Source of the DNA: Aphanomyces cochlioides
Lineage: Eukaryota > Oomycota > Saprolegniomycetes > Saprolegniales > Verrucalvaceae
NCBI GenBank assembly: GCA_019828595.1
Contig: JAHQRK010000021.1
Location: forward strand, 1,178,001 to 1,242,000
Direction of reading: 5' to 3'
Length of the DNA: 64,000 nucleotides
Positions within the stretch are counted from its first letter, which is position 1. The number at the start of each line of letters is the position of its first letter. This document shows, in pieces, positions 22,060-32,868 of this stretch. The notes under the pieces are model-generated. The model made no database searches. It saw only the letters and a list, made by a program, of their open reading frames with translations, and was not told the DNA's origin. Both the position numbers and the translations under genes were made by a program.

Positions 22060-23386
22060 GAAATAAATATATGACAGTCAGGTTTTTTGTCGACTACGGC
22101 TCCATAATTTGTCTAACAGACACGTCTTGTGTACTTGGGGCAATGTTTTACGCCCTTGTCCCCCATGATCGGTGTCGTTCACACAAAATCCAAGCCATAC
22201 AAGTTTTAATAGAGATTAAACTATTTGGGTTGAGAAATAAATATATGACACTTTATGTTTAATTTTTCTACCTCTGTTCGCAACTACAACGGCACATCGC
22301 TTTGGCATAGATGCAACAAGCTTCCGCAACAACGAAATGTCAATTTCGTCCCAGACTTCTTGAATTCGGCCCTTCAATTCTGCAAGAGATTTGAACTTGC
22401 GTTTTCCATTTTCGTAGACGCGCCTAGACATAATACCCCACAAATTTTCAATAGGTTTAAGTCTGGCGATTTCGCTGGCCAATCTAGGACTTTAATCCCA
22501 ATTTCTGGTTCCTTGAACCAGCTCAAAACACTTTTGGTTTGTGAATGGCAGCGTTTTCCTGCTGGAATTGCCATTCACAGCCATGAAATAGATGGGCAAA
22601 GGGAAGCAAGAACTCAGAAAGCGTATCAATATACGCCTCTGAGTCTTGCTTACCCGTTAAAAAGGCTAGTTTTGATTCGCCTTTGCTGCTAAAAGCTCCC
22701 CAGACCATAAGACTTGGCTCCCCGTTTTGTCGTTTAGAGAAATGCTCTCTAGGTCGGTCAAGAGCAGCCTAGTAGTAATTAAAACCGTCTGGACCGTCTA
22801 AATTCCATTTCTTTTCGTCCGACCAGACGACATTTTTGAAATCGAGATCATTAGACTGCGCCTCAGATGCCCATTTTACACGAATTTTCATGTGCTGTGG
22901 CGTCATCATTGGCGCAGCTAGTCTCTTTTTATATTTCAATTTACCACTCTTATTGAGCAGTTGGCAAACTCGCCTTGGTGTAACCACCAGGTCGAGTTTT
23001 TCAACCAGCCCCTGAGCGGTATAAAGATCCGTTCTTCCGTGACGAAGAAGCCGTCGGTGCAAAGCATCGTCCACAGACGGCGGTCTACCGGGGGTAGAGC
23101 AGTCCCATATGAGCTGGGACTGTTCAGGAAGCTTTTAACACAGCCACGCGACCTTTGCAATTGCTTTGCAATCGCGTTTATGATTAATCCCTCCCGAGAG
23201 AGGACTAAGGCTTCAATTTTCTCTTCTTCGGTTAACTTTGGGCCTTTAGCCATTTCTGTCTACGATGCATGTGAAGGAAATAGTTCTAGTTTAGTTTTAA
23301 TACCTTATTATTGCGCTTACTGCTTGCTAGTGTGTCCACTTCTCGCCAAATTTAGAAAATACTGCTGGCTGTCATATATTTATTTC
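22060..23386 (-). mobile_element. Tc1/mariner element
   Basis: The 17-mer GAAATAAATATATGACA occurs at 22060-22076 and again at 22234-22250, and inverted at 23370-23386, framing a mariner-type transposase gene on the minus strand. The inner left copy directly abuts the gene end, so the true element may be 22234-23386 with an extra end copy outside. Confidence 0.65.
22216..23253 (-). pseudogene. Tc1/mariner transposase, multiple frame breaks
   Basis: Starts MAKGPKLTEEEKIEALVL with an HTH (GLIINAIAKQLQRSRGCVKSFL). Frames then change several times, covering DLYTAQGLVEKLDL, VVWSDEKKWNLDGPDG (first Asp), SLMVWGAFSSKG, FQQENAAIHK (normally QxDNAxxH, so the second Asp reads Glu here), LDWPAKSPDLN and PIENLWGIMSRRV. 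The order is that of a Tc1-like DD34D/E enzyme. With the altered catalytic residue and at least three frame breaks it is dead. Confidence 0.75.
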
Positions 23387-23581
23387 TTAACTTCAACTCG
23401 TGCATCAACGATATCGAGCTTCTATCGAGGCGTGTCTACAGTAGGGTGCGCCTTGGCACAATACGTACTGCATTTACAATACAAATGTTACGTATTGTAC
23501 CTGTACTGTAAAATTCCACAGTACAACACAGAACACGGATATAAATAGAAGTCCTTTGAGGCGAAGAGTCACTTCAGAAAT

Positions 23582-25408
23582 ATGGATCAACACGTCCTGA
23601 AGACAGGAAAAGGCAAATCAAGACTAGTCAAATGCAAGTATTGCAATCACCCACTGCCCAACACTACGTCTCGTTGGGCATCACATCTCAATCGTTGTGA
23701 CATGGCTCCCGAAAGTTTCAACTTTGAGCCCAAACGACAACGAATTACCATAGCGAGAATTGATCGTGGAAACAGCAGTCTCTTGATTGAAAACCAAATT
23801 GCATCAACAAAGAGTGTTCAAAGTGGCAAACCCGATTGGATTGACCACTTGACAGACAAAGAAAAACTCCAGCTCGACAAGGCTTACGCTGAAATTTTCT
23901 TTTCAACAGGAGTTCCCTTTCGCTTTGCTGACAGCCCAGCTTTATCAAAGTTCATTCGAATGATACGTCCTGCTTATAATCCTCCCACAGGAAAAGTTGT
24001 TGCAAATTCTCTATTGGATAATGCTCATCGTGAAATGCAAAAGTGTGTAGCATCATTCATGAACGACCAGCCCATTGTTAGCATTGTGTCCGATGGATGG
24101 ACCTCAATGAGAAATGATCACATGGTCAACTTTGTTGCTGTTTTCCCCCAAAAAATTTCAAAGCCGGTGTTTCTAAAAGCCATTCACACAAATGAAACTC
24201 AGCAAACTGGTGTCAACATTGCTGCTGAGCTTGAAAAAGTTATCATATCCCTTGGCGTCTCAAAAGTTGGAAGTATTGTGACAGACAATGCTGCGTGTAT
24301 GAAGAGCGCATGGCAAATTTTAGAATCCAAATTTCCTGGTATTATCTGCAATGGATGTGCCGCACATGCTATAAATTTACTTGTTAAGGACGTTTGTAAA
24401 CTAGCTACTTACGAAGAAACACTTGATCGTACCCGAAACATTACTGCCTTCGTCAAAGACCAGGTTGCATTATCCAAACGGTTTGAGCGTATACAGGATA
24501 ATCTACAACGTGATGGAGAGTTACCAAACAAGCGTCATTTGTCCTCAGTTGTCCTTACTCGATGGTATACACATTATAATTGCTTGCTTGGTGTGCTGGA
24601 AAACAGGAAAGTACTCACTCAACTGATCAATACTACACTCTTTACCGATTTAAAAACAACAGCATCATCACGTGGAAAAAAGATGGAATTTTCTCGCACT
24701 GTGCTCGACTCTGACTACTGGCTTAGTCTCGAGTCTTTGGAATTGATACTTCGCCCGACTTGCAAAGTAATTGGACAGCTTGAGTCAAATTCGTGTTCTC
24801 TGTCTGATGTATATCGCTGCTTTTTGGAATTAAATCGTCATTGGGACCAAAATCGAGACTTGGCGCAACTTTTACAAGAGCGCTGGAAATTCCTTCGAAC
24901 AGATTCAATGAGCTTTGCATATTATCTTGATCCGAAAACACAAGCTGGTGAAGGCATGTTTGAGGACGATTTGTACGATAATTCTCGGTTATTACAAGAA
25001 TTCATCATTCAAAAGAAAAATATTTGTGGGGATATTGGGTTAGTGCAGCAAGAAATGGCAAGTTTTGTCGAGTCAATGAAAAATCCGTCTGAAAAAGCGA
25101 AGTTCTTTATTGATCAATGCGTCACACCAATGGCTTATTGGCAACAGGTTGGTTCGACGAAGTTTCCTATCCTTTTTCAAGTTGCGCGGCTTGTCTTTAG
25201 TGTTTCTACATCCCAAGCAGCTTCTGAACGTGTGTGGAGCATTTATGATTTTATATTGACGAAAAGACGAAATCGACTTAGTCCTGAGAAAGTGACCAAA
25301 CTTGTGCAACTTTATATGAATGCCGAGCTCTCATCCCGGGGAAGCGTTGTCAATGTAATGATGGGTGAAGAAAGCGATGCTGGAGGAAGTGATAGTGACA
25401 CTGGATAA
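23582..25408 (+). CDS. hAT transposase, 608 aa, intact
   Basis: The N terminus carries a BED-type zinc finger (CKYCNHPLPNTTSRWASHLNRC, residues about 19-40). The catalytic core begins with a DUF659-like region (SIVSDGWTSMRNDHMVNF, first Asp; SIVTDNAACMKSAW, second Asp, followed by CNGCAAHAINLLVKD), has a helical insertion, and ends with the hAT dimerisation domain (FSVSTSQAASERVWS...KRRNRLSPEKVTKLVQLYMN). An acidic tail (GEESDAGGSDSDTG) closes the protein. Start and stop lie 140 bp and 635 bp inside the element ends. The enzyme would excise and reinsert the element with 8-bp duplications. Confidence 0.88.
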   Translation: MDQHVLKTGKGKSRLVKCKYCNHPLPNTTSRWASHLNRCDMAPESFNFEPKRQRITIARIDRGNSSLLIENQIASTKSVQSGKPDWIDHLTDKEKLQLDKAYAEIFFSTGVPFRFADSPALSKFIRMIRPAYNPPTGKVVANSLLDNAHREMQKCVASFMNDQPIVSIVSDGWTSMRNDHMVNFVAVFPQKISKPVFLKAIHTNETQQTGVNIAAELEKVIISLGVSKVGSIVTDNAACMKSAWQILESKFPGIICNGCAAHAINLLVKDVCKLATYEETLDRTRNITAFVKDQVALSKRFERIQDNLQRDGELPNKRHLSSVVLTRWYTHYNCLLGVLENRKVLTQLINTTLFTDLKTTASSRGKKMEFSRTVLDSDYWLSLESLELILRPTCKVIGQLESNSCSLSDVYRCFLELNRHWDQNRDLAQLLQERWKFLRTDSMSFAYYLDPKTQAGEGMFEDDLYDNSRLLQEFIIQKKNICGDIGLVQQEMASFVESMKNPSEKAKFFIDQCVTPMAYWQQVGSTKFPILFQVARLVFSVSTSQAASERVWSIYDFILTKRRNRLSPEKVTKLVQLYMNAELSSRGSVVNVMMGEESDAGGSDSDTG

Positions 25409-25764
25409 ACTCGAAATGAGATAAATGCGGCTGGAAAACACAAACAAAAACATTGTATATTGTATATTAATTACCATTAATCTACTTGTAATTTTCCATT
25501 GATGGCATGAACACATTTCTTAAAGCCTAGTCTACCAAGGCAAAGGATAACCTTTGTAATCCACCAACGAGAACACCGTTGACCCATTGCTTCATCCCCT
25601 TTTCCCTGGATAGGACTGTGCCACATAGGAATTACCGTAGTAACGTGTGAAGTGTGGGACAGTGTAGTTGATGGCCTTGGTAGCCCCCCGCAAGTAGGCT
25701 TAAGACGAAGACTGTGCTATTGGCATCAAATTGGAAAGTGATATCTCGGAAATGTGGTGCTTTG

Positions 25765-25893
25765 ATTGACAGCCGTGACATGATTCGGAATGTCAGACAT
25801 GTCATGACCTATCTATCTCTGGAGAATAGAATTGTTTGACAGGCCACGACATCGTAGAGATTCCGAGTCATGTCAGGGACTGTCAATCGCAAC
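25765..25893. repeat. Imperfect fold-back inside the hAT 3' region
   Basis: GATTGACAGCCGTGACATGA...TTCGGAAT at 25768 is matched in inverted order by ATTCCGAGTCATGTCAGGGACTGTCAATC at 25858-25888, with a further ATGTCATGACCT/GGCCACGACATC pairing towards the centre. It could be a nested fold-back MITE or structured RNA in the transposase 3' UTR. Confidence 0.6.
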
Positions 25894-26043
25894 ACAAATT
25901 AGAATATGATCTTTGACGGGATTGTTATAAAATGATTATGTTTGGAAGGATATTTACAATACACTGTACAGTGATGTAAAATTGTTCTGTTTGTACTGCA
26001 TTTGTATTGTGAACATCAACAATACGTCCTGTGTCGAAGCCTA

Positions 26044-26812
26044 GTCTACAGGAAACGATGCATCAATGGATCTGAATGAGTTTCAAGTTTTGATTGGCTG
26101 AATGATAGCAAATTTAAGCCAATAGTAAGCGATAAAGAGCCTAAGGCGGTCAAAACAAAAACGGGACTTTTTCAAAAATTTGAGAATATGAGTATTCAAT
26201 ATGACAATATACATAAAATTACGGTGAATCCAAAAATACTACTTTTATAGGCCAATGGTGCTTCATCTTCAATATTTCTGCCTTTACATTATTTTCATTT
26301 CAGCCAATAAAAATAAAGAATTGCTAAACATTATTTTTTCTGCTTGTAAAGAGTATACTATTTATGAAAGGTATTGTTAATATAGAGGTTTTCTTATCAG
26401 TACCACTCACACTGAAACTTGCCAACAACGAAGGAGTCAAGTGATCGTGGATGAAGAGCACAGCAATACCATGGGAGCTAGGTCACGCCAGTCAGTCTAG
26501 CTCTTGGATATAAGCATACCATCAACTCTATGAATTATTTCATTTACATGCTTAGTGTCTACTCCTCCGCCTCTGGGTCGTGCTGAACTCTATATACTTT
26601 GGAAGGTTTCCATTGGAATATTTGATTAAAATCTGCCCATACTATTGGACATATTATGGATTTTATCTCCAATCATATGCCTTTATTTGAGTCAAATGAT
26701 TCGGAGGTGATTTTCTCAAAATGATCAGAACACAAAAAGTGCCGTTTTTGTTTTGACAGCTCTCATATACTTATTTCCACCACTTTATGAACAAGAGAAG
26801 AGATCTATTGTG
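26044..26812. other. Intergenic, AT-rich, no gene seen
   Basis: Between the hAT duplication and the 3' end of the MATE gene; no frame or RNA recognised. Confidence 0.5.
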
Positions 26813-28554
26813 TTATATCTCGACGCGTTCGCGTGCTTTGTCGGCCATTGTTTGCCACTGCGTCGAACGTATCATGACCACGTAAATGATCGTGGCGGTG
26901 ATGCTTCCAGTCGACATGCCAGCCCAGACGCCTTCAATGTCATACTCGAACATGAATCCAACCACATAAGCGAGGGGCAGGCCAACCATGTAGTAAGCTA
27001 TCGCGTTCACAACTAGAGTACAGACACAAGTAAGGCTCAAGAGGTCGAAGAATCAGGAGCTCACCAGCCCCGACGTGTTGTCGTCCAAGTCCACGCAAAA
27101 TGCCTTGGGAGATGCCATTTAGACCATCAAAGAATTGCATGGGCACCATAAATAGCAGCGCAAACGATGCATGTCTACGGAGGGTAAACATAAGTGACCA
27201 CAGAGAACATAACATACTCAATCGTGTGGGGGTTATTGATGAATATTTTGGGCAACTCGTGCCGCAAGAAAGTGATCAAGATGCCAGTGATCACTCCAAG
27301 GCAAGCAGTCGACATCCATGCCAAGCGAGCAATAAATCTAGCTTGACGGGGTTGATTCGCCCCCAAACAATTGCCAATGCGCACGTTCGCAGCGACAGAA
27401 ATCCCCAAGAAGATGATAAAGTTTGTCGTCAATATGCTGTGGAGAACCTACAAGGGCTGCTAATGAGAATACAATTGAAGAAAAGGACGTACCGTGTTGA
27501 TGCTCGCGGCTTCAATACCATCAGGCAAAAGACCAGCTAAGAAGGCGAGAATGCTGAACGCCCACCATTCAACCAAAAGCATAAACATGCCTGGAAGGCC
27601 CAAGAGGAGAAAGCCACGTGCGTGGTTCTTCGCTTCTTCCCACTGCCATCCAAACCACCACTTTCGAGTCAGCTCTTGATTGTACCAGAAGTAAGGCACG
27701 ATAGCCATCGGCATGGCCATATTCCCAACAACGCGCCCAAGGGCAGCGCCAAGGAAGCCCATGGAGGTGTGGTAAGTAAAGTAATAGCCGAAGATGATAT
27801 TCACACCCAAGCCCAGCAGTGCAATAAACGTCATGGGAATCACAACATTTTGTGACTGAAGGAGCTTCTTGATGAGTTCGTAGACAAAGAGAAATGGAAT
27901 GCCAGACATTGTCACGCGGGTAAAATCACCAGCTAGTGCAGCGACTTGCGGATCTTGATTGATCATGAGCAAGAGTGCTTCACAATTGTAATTCAGGATA
28001 AAAACTGGGATCAATGCCAAGCCCATGACGAGGAACCCACTCTGCAGGTAAATCCCCAACTTTTCTGTCTTGCCTATGACAAAACACATGAACGCGGCCC
28101 TTCAACGCACGCATACCGGCTCCAAATGCTTGAGAGCACAGAGTATCCATCGCCGTGGCCAGACCAAAGCCTATTGAAAGTGCCGTGATGTTGGTAACCT
28201 ACGACAGGAGCCCTCTTTCACAACAGCAAATAATCGTTGAAAGTACAGTTGCGGAGAGGAAGGCAGCATCAATGTAGAGATTCGTGTCGGGTGAATCCAA
28301 GTGCCCAACAAGAGCCGAGCAGACTGTTCCAGGGAGAAACTCCAAGATGTACGCAAAGTACTGCGGAGAAGATCCAAGTCGGTCGGTTGAAGTAGGAGAA
28401 AAAAGCTTACCACTGGGAATGCGAGCTTGAATAAGCGCACGAGCTCTGTGCGGTAACCAGGCTGGACTTCCACGACAACGAAATTGCTGTAGGCTTTCTT
28501 GGTCGAGTCGTCAAAGAGCGGCGCATTCACGTCGTCTTCCTGCACCGACTTCAT
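26813..28554 (-). CDS. MATE family efflux transporter, 7 exons
   Basis: Exons read from the minus strand: 28411-28554, 28247-28360, 28117-28198, 27493-28073, 27218-27447, 27065-27174, 26813-27012. Six GT-AG introns of 43-52 bp separate them, and the joined length is 1,461 bp (486 residues), divisible by three. The protein is a string of hydrophobic helices with MATE hallmarks: a cytosolic N-terminal tail, LSIGFGLATAMDTLCSQAFGAGK, the mid-protein LPGMFMLLVEWWAFSI, RIGNCLGANQPRQAR, and DGLNGISQGILRGLGRQHVGA. MATE transporters export organic cations and xenobiotics in exchange for H+ or Na+ across plasma or vacuolar membranes. The length is usual for the family. The gene is divergent from the START-like gene at 28907. 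Confidence 0.92.
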
Positions 28555-28906
28555 GATGGCCGCCGCTCAATGCGCTTGATATCCAAACTGGCATCCAATC
28601 CCAGGTGTCGATTCGAATAACACTTGACACGTACATTTCACTTCAGTGTACGTGCATTTTCAACTTAATCGAGAAGTTTACCATATAGTTGTATGGTTGA
28701 AATCGGCGTACATTTGACATACTTGGATCGTACATCGTACGACAAAAATAGATCCATATCTCTCTCTTCTATCGGACGTTGATGGACGTTGCGCCACGTC
28801 ATTGCTCTCACCTGACATTCCGTTGTTGTTGTTGACGAAACCTCGTTGTTCTCGCGGCAACGAAGGACTATTATTCATTGAACTATGTAGTAGCTGAGAT
28901 GCAAGC
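28555..28906. promoter_or_regulatory. Divergent promoter region (MATE / START-like gene)
   Basis: A 352-bp spacer between two divergent start codons. No TATA box stands out; the region contains repeated GTACGTG/CGTAC motifs near 28630-28740. Confidence 0.4.
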
Positions 28907-30098
28907 TTGGACGAATCGCCGAAACGAAGCCAGTTTTTCAATCGAAAGAAACGACAACGGTTGACGCTCAAGCAAGAAATTGAATACCTGCGTGAGAAAC
29001 AAACGGAACTCCAAGGCCGACTGGATCAACTCGAAACCAATTCTCTCTTAAAAGGACCAGTATCTGTCTGGGAAGCCCGCGCGAAGAACCAAATGGCTGC
29101 AGTGCAACGCGCTATCCAAGAGAACACCGAGCTTCGCAACGTACTGCAAGAACAATTGAAAACGGCTCAAGCTCTAGAATGTGTGCTCAAGCGCAAGCCC
29201 AAACTCGAGGTATACATTTCATCCATCTGCCTGTTCATGCTGATGCTAGCTCTCCACGGACATGTCTGCTCAAGAATGGCGCATGTTGCGTCTTGGAACC
29301 GATCGCACCCAGCGACTTCATGCAATGCGAGCTATCACGGAACATGTCTACGGCATGCTCGAGTCTGAATTCATCAAGAGTCATATCTACGACCTCAAAG
29401 AAGGCCAAAGCGGCATGTCTGTGCGCACTGTTGGGACTGTGCTCTGGTTTGATTTTATTCATTCCAGTGTCGTGGACGTCGAGTACGACATCATGCAGTC
29501 GTTGACTTGGTCAATTATGTGCCGTCAAATTGATATCGAAGGGGACGCAAGGGTGAGTACAAAAGGGTTCAGCTCAATAGGCGAGGTACTCTCTCTGGCC
29601 ATTGCAGACGATGTGAGCAGATTGATTAGATGCTGGAATTTATTGACGACAACATGGCGTACATTCGAGCAGACTCGACAATTCATGTCAAGGGCGTCAA
29701 GGCGTTCATGGAGGGCAGCTGGGTTATTCGAAGAGAATCGCACTGTCTTTGTGTCTCGGACAATCTTGGACGATGCGTTGCTCCCCCATGCGCCTGATCG
29801 AATGCGTGACAATAATATCGCATGGTACTTACAAGTTGCCACTAGCTGAGCTAATGACATTGATAGGATTGTCATTGAGCGACACGCGACAGATCCGAGC
29901 AAGACGCAGCAACACTTTTTGTTGCAATGCACGCCAGCATCGTATGGAGAGAACTCTGACGAAGAGAATGCCGCGCTCATGCCACATCAAGGCGAAATGA
30001 CGGAAATCCTCCTGAACATCATGCGCAACTATATGGAGTCGGTCAAGACGGCCGTCACACGCAATGTGCGAAGTGTACTAAATGTCAAGTTAGAGTAA
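28907..30098 (+). CDS. Basic coiled-coil + START-like protein, oomycete family (copy 1, 11-bp deletion)
   Basis: Exon 1 (28907-29209) encodes a basic stretch and leucine-rich coiled coil (RKKRQRLTLKQEIEYLREK...LKRKPKLE), bZIP-like. Intron 29210-29249; exon 2 (29250-29585) begins LSTDMSAQEWRML; intron 29586-29629; exon 3 from 29630 (MLEFIDDNMAYIRAD, KGVKAFMEG). Near 29715 eleven bases are missing relative to the paralogue, breaking the frame before ENRTVFVSRTILDDAL. A last intron precedes ERHATDPSKTQQHFLLQCTP...GEMTEILLNIMRNYMES. The long C-terminal region has the look of the START-like proteins abundant in oomycetes. Function unknown; the fold suggests lipid binding or a transcription-related role. 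Confidence 0.65.
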
Positions 30099-30408
30099 TG
30101 ATAGCCTGATGTAAACTGAAGCTCGACAAGCTTGGTTGTCAAATGATGATGGCTCAGGAGCTACCAAGGTAGTTTACTACGAGGAAGTCTTGCGGGCATA
30201 GTTTAATGATGAGCCCTACCGTTGGTGCATTGTTCTGTTCCTATGGATGAGCAATGCAGTGAGGAAAGGACGAAATGGTCGAGTTGATTAGTTATAATCT
30301 CTATTGCAATTTCAGCATGTGGGCAACGAGTTTGGCGTATTTGCCTAATCTATTGGAAAGGGATCGAGTTGTGGCGGCAGTGTAGCTCTCTCTGATGTCG
30401 AGTAAGAA

Positions 30409-30690
30409 CTATTCTAGCCACCTAAGTTGACATAAGACTGGCAATGAAGTCGAAATTGCACCAAAGGGGATCGAACAATCCATCCAAGTTGTGGTAAGGC
30501 AGTGGCTCGTCTTGCGCCATCGCATGTGCGCCGTGTCGATCCACACAACATCGGTGGCACTTGGAAGAGCTATCGAGTAAATAAAAGGTTGCAGCTTGCC
30601 AGTAAGGACCCCCGTGAAGCATGATATTTGAGGAACAAAAATCACGCTGCCAAAGGGCTTAGATGGCGCATCTCGTGGTGGTGAGCTCAA
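30409..30690 (-). pseudogene. Decayed unknown protein fragment (PLWCNFD motif)
   Basis: Minus-strand frames give PYHNLDGLFDPLWCNFDFIAS. A related DNA and protein segment occurs at 55166-55511, including the motif PPWCNFDS in one frame and similar upstream residues (ATDVVWIDTA against DDTATWIAMQ). Neither copy has one clean frame. The family is unknown to me. Confidence 0.3.
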
Positions 30691-30836
30691 TCAGAGTTGC
30701 AGAGGGAACACACTCGAAGGAGCATGGAAACCAGCGACATGGAGAGAAACTTATTCCCAGATTAGCAGCGACAAGAATAGAGTGGATACATGTTTGCGTT
30801 TGGAGATCTTATGAGGGGCTCCTTCTCGCCGACACG

Positions 30837-31283
30837 ATGGAAGAATCGAGACGGGACAACAACCAAGTAGCAGCCGCCACCGCCTACCGTGGCCTCTGCT
30901 TGTACCCAAGCGCGATGTGTACAAATGAACGCGATATCAAGAAGAACGGCAAACCACACACTCTTTGCGCCTTTCATCGAGCGAAACACAATCAACACCA
31001 GCGCAAGTTTGACGCCAAGAAGAAGAACCGCTTCACGCCGTACGATGCGCCTCCTCTCGCCACACCACCACCGCCTCCACCTCGAGTTCCAGGAAACATC
31101 AGGCAAGAGCTACGACAGATCTTTTGGAGGCGCGTACACATTCGAGAGCCAACGCCAACCTCTCAGACTATCAGCTCGAGCGACAACAACCAAATGGACG
31201 AAGCCAAGCTGCCACTACCGCCTCTTAAAGTTATGCTAGAGCGATGCGCAATCCAGCCAAGGTCGTCTGACGAACACGGCTAG
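30837..31283 (+). CDS. Small Cys/His zinc-binding-like protein, oomycete family
   Basis: Met at 30837 opens a 148-residue protein. Residues about 20-45 carry LCLYPSAMCTNERDIK...HTLCAFHRAKHNQHQRKFD, a C-x6-C...C-x2-H pattern followed by a basic stretch, which I recognise from many uncharacterised oomycete proteins. A Pro-rich segment (PPLATPPPPPPRVP) follows, then an acidic/Ser tail. The basic C-x2-H region could bind nucleic acid. It lies between two inverted START-like paralogues. A decayed copy lies at 35640-35930. The longer frame from 30663 is not needed, because the conserved part starts after 30837. Confidence 0.6.
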   Translation: MEESRRDNNQVAAATAYRGLCLYPSAMCTNERDIKKNGKPHTLCAFHRAKHNQHQRKFDAKKKNRFTPYDAPPLATPPPPPPRVPGNIRQELRQIFWRRVHIREPTPTSQTISSSDNNQMDEAKLPLPPLKVMLERCAIQPRSSDEHG

Positions 31284-31410
31284 GTTGAGAGTACTACGTA
31301 GTAAACAATAATGTGAGCACAGAGTTAGCAGAGCCAACGTAGCCATAATTGTTGCAGACCACGCAGACGGCAAGATCGTTTATTCTAGTGCTACATTGGG
31401 CAGAGCATGG

Positions 31411-32704
31411 TTAATCGCGCAAGGATGCGACTTTCAACGACTCCATGCAGTTGCGCATGACATTCAAGAGGATTTCCGTCATTTCGCCTTGGTAAAGCAT
31501 CAGCTCCGTGTTTCCTTTGTCCGGACTCTCGATGTGTAATCCTGGCGCACATTGCAGCAAATAATATTGCCGTGTCTTCGTCGGGTCTGTTGGATGTCGC
31601 TCAAGGACAGCCCTACGAAACCCATGAGCTCCGTCAAACGGTCGCCATGTGCGTACCAGCAAGTACTCCTGTCGCGTATTCGATCTGGTGCATGAGGATA
31701 CAATGCATCGTCCATGATCGACTGAGTGACAAAGACAGTTCGATTCGCTTCGACGTACATGCGAACGACCCAACGGCCTTCAAAGTGAGTCTTGACACCC
31801 TTGACAACGATCGTCGTGTCTGCACGAATATACGCTATGTTGTTCTCAAGCGATTCCAGCGTCTAGTCATGGTGCCGCTGAGGCTTTGTGCATTGTCAGG
31901 CAAGAATACCTCGCCCGTCGAAGTGAATTTCGGAACATTTTGAGTATAGACTTGATGGCACATGAATGACCACATCCAGGTTTGCATCGTGTCGTAATCG
32001 ATGGTGTCTGTGACCATGGATTGGATAAAGTCAAAGGAAAGCGTCGATCCGACTGCGCCGACAGACATGCCGCACTGGCCATCTTTGAGATCGTAGATGC
32101 GGCTCTTGATGAATTCAGACTCGAACATGCCGTAGACATGGTCTGTGATAACTCGCATTGAGTGAAGACGCTGTTCGGGATCAGTTCCAAGACGCAGCAT
32201 GCACCATTCTTGGGCTGAAATATCCGACGAGAGCTAGCCACATGACGTTTACTTTGAAGGAAGGAGAAGAAGTACGCACCTCGAGATAAGGCTTTCGCTT
32301 GAGGACACGCTCGAGAGCTCGAGCTGTTTTCAATTGTGCATCGAGCATAGTTCGTAATTCGGCATTCTCTTGCATTGCTCGCTGCACGGCGGCAATCTGG
32401 TTCTTGGCGCGGTTTTCCCATACAGTCTCCGGTCCTTTCAGTAGTGATTTGACTTCGAGTTGATCTAATTGGCCTTGAAGCTCGCGCAGTTTTTCACGCA
32501 GGTACTGTACTCAATTTCCTGCTTGACGGTCAATCTCTGCCGTCGCTTTCGCTTCGTCTGGCTTTGTGTCGGCGAATCGTCAGCACTCATGCTGTCTTCA
32601 AGCCACAAAGCGGCGTCACTCTCATCGTAGACGACCGGAGCGACAGAAGTGTCTTCAGAGTCTCGGCCAAAGAGCAAACGCTCGACAATGTCGCCATCAG
32701 TCAT
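31411..32704 (-). CDS. Basic coiled-coil + START-like protein (copy 2, 5-bp duplication)
   Basis: Minus-strand paralogue of the gene at 28907. It starts with an acidic leader (MTDGDIVERLLFGRDSED), then KRKRRQRLTVKQEIEY; immediately after this a 5-bp tandem duplication (AGTACAGTAC near 32502-32511) shifts the frame. The coiled coil resumes as LRTMLDAQLKTARALERVLKRKP. An intron with donor GTGCGT precedes the SAQEWCML exon. A second intron (donor GTATTC, ending GACTAG) precedes NNIAYIRADTTIVVKGVK, and a third precedes VLERHPTDPTKTRQYYLLQCAPG. The end is ESLKVASLRD. All intron positions match copy 1. Function unknown. Confidence 0.65.
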
Positions 32705-32868
32705 GTTTTGTTTGGTTGTTCACTTTTGTGCACCTGCGAGTCACCAATGAAGAGAGAATTTATTTATTGTGGATTTGGTCTAAATCTGGAATTTTGCACT
32801 GTTTTAAACAAGTCGTAAACAATTGACGTAACACTATTTACGATTGACGCACACATTATTTAACGTGA

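Larger units (their letters stand above)
23442..26043 (+). mobile_element. hAT transposon, apparently intact (2,602 bp)
   Basis: The ends read TAGGGTGCG (left) and, inverted, TAGGCTTCG (right), followed by ACGTATTG-type subterminal motifs. An exact 8-bp duplication GTCTACAG flanks the element (23434-23441, 26044-26051). It encodes a full-length transposase with no frame break, in contrast to every other transposase here. Repeated (A)CAATACGTA/GTACTGCATTTGTATTG motifs near both ends are plausible transposase-binding sites. Confidence 0.85.
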
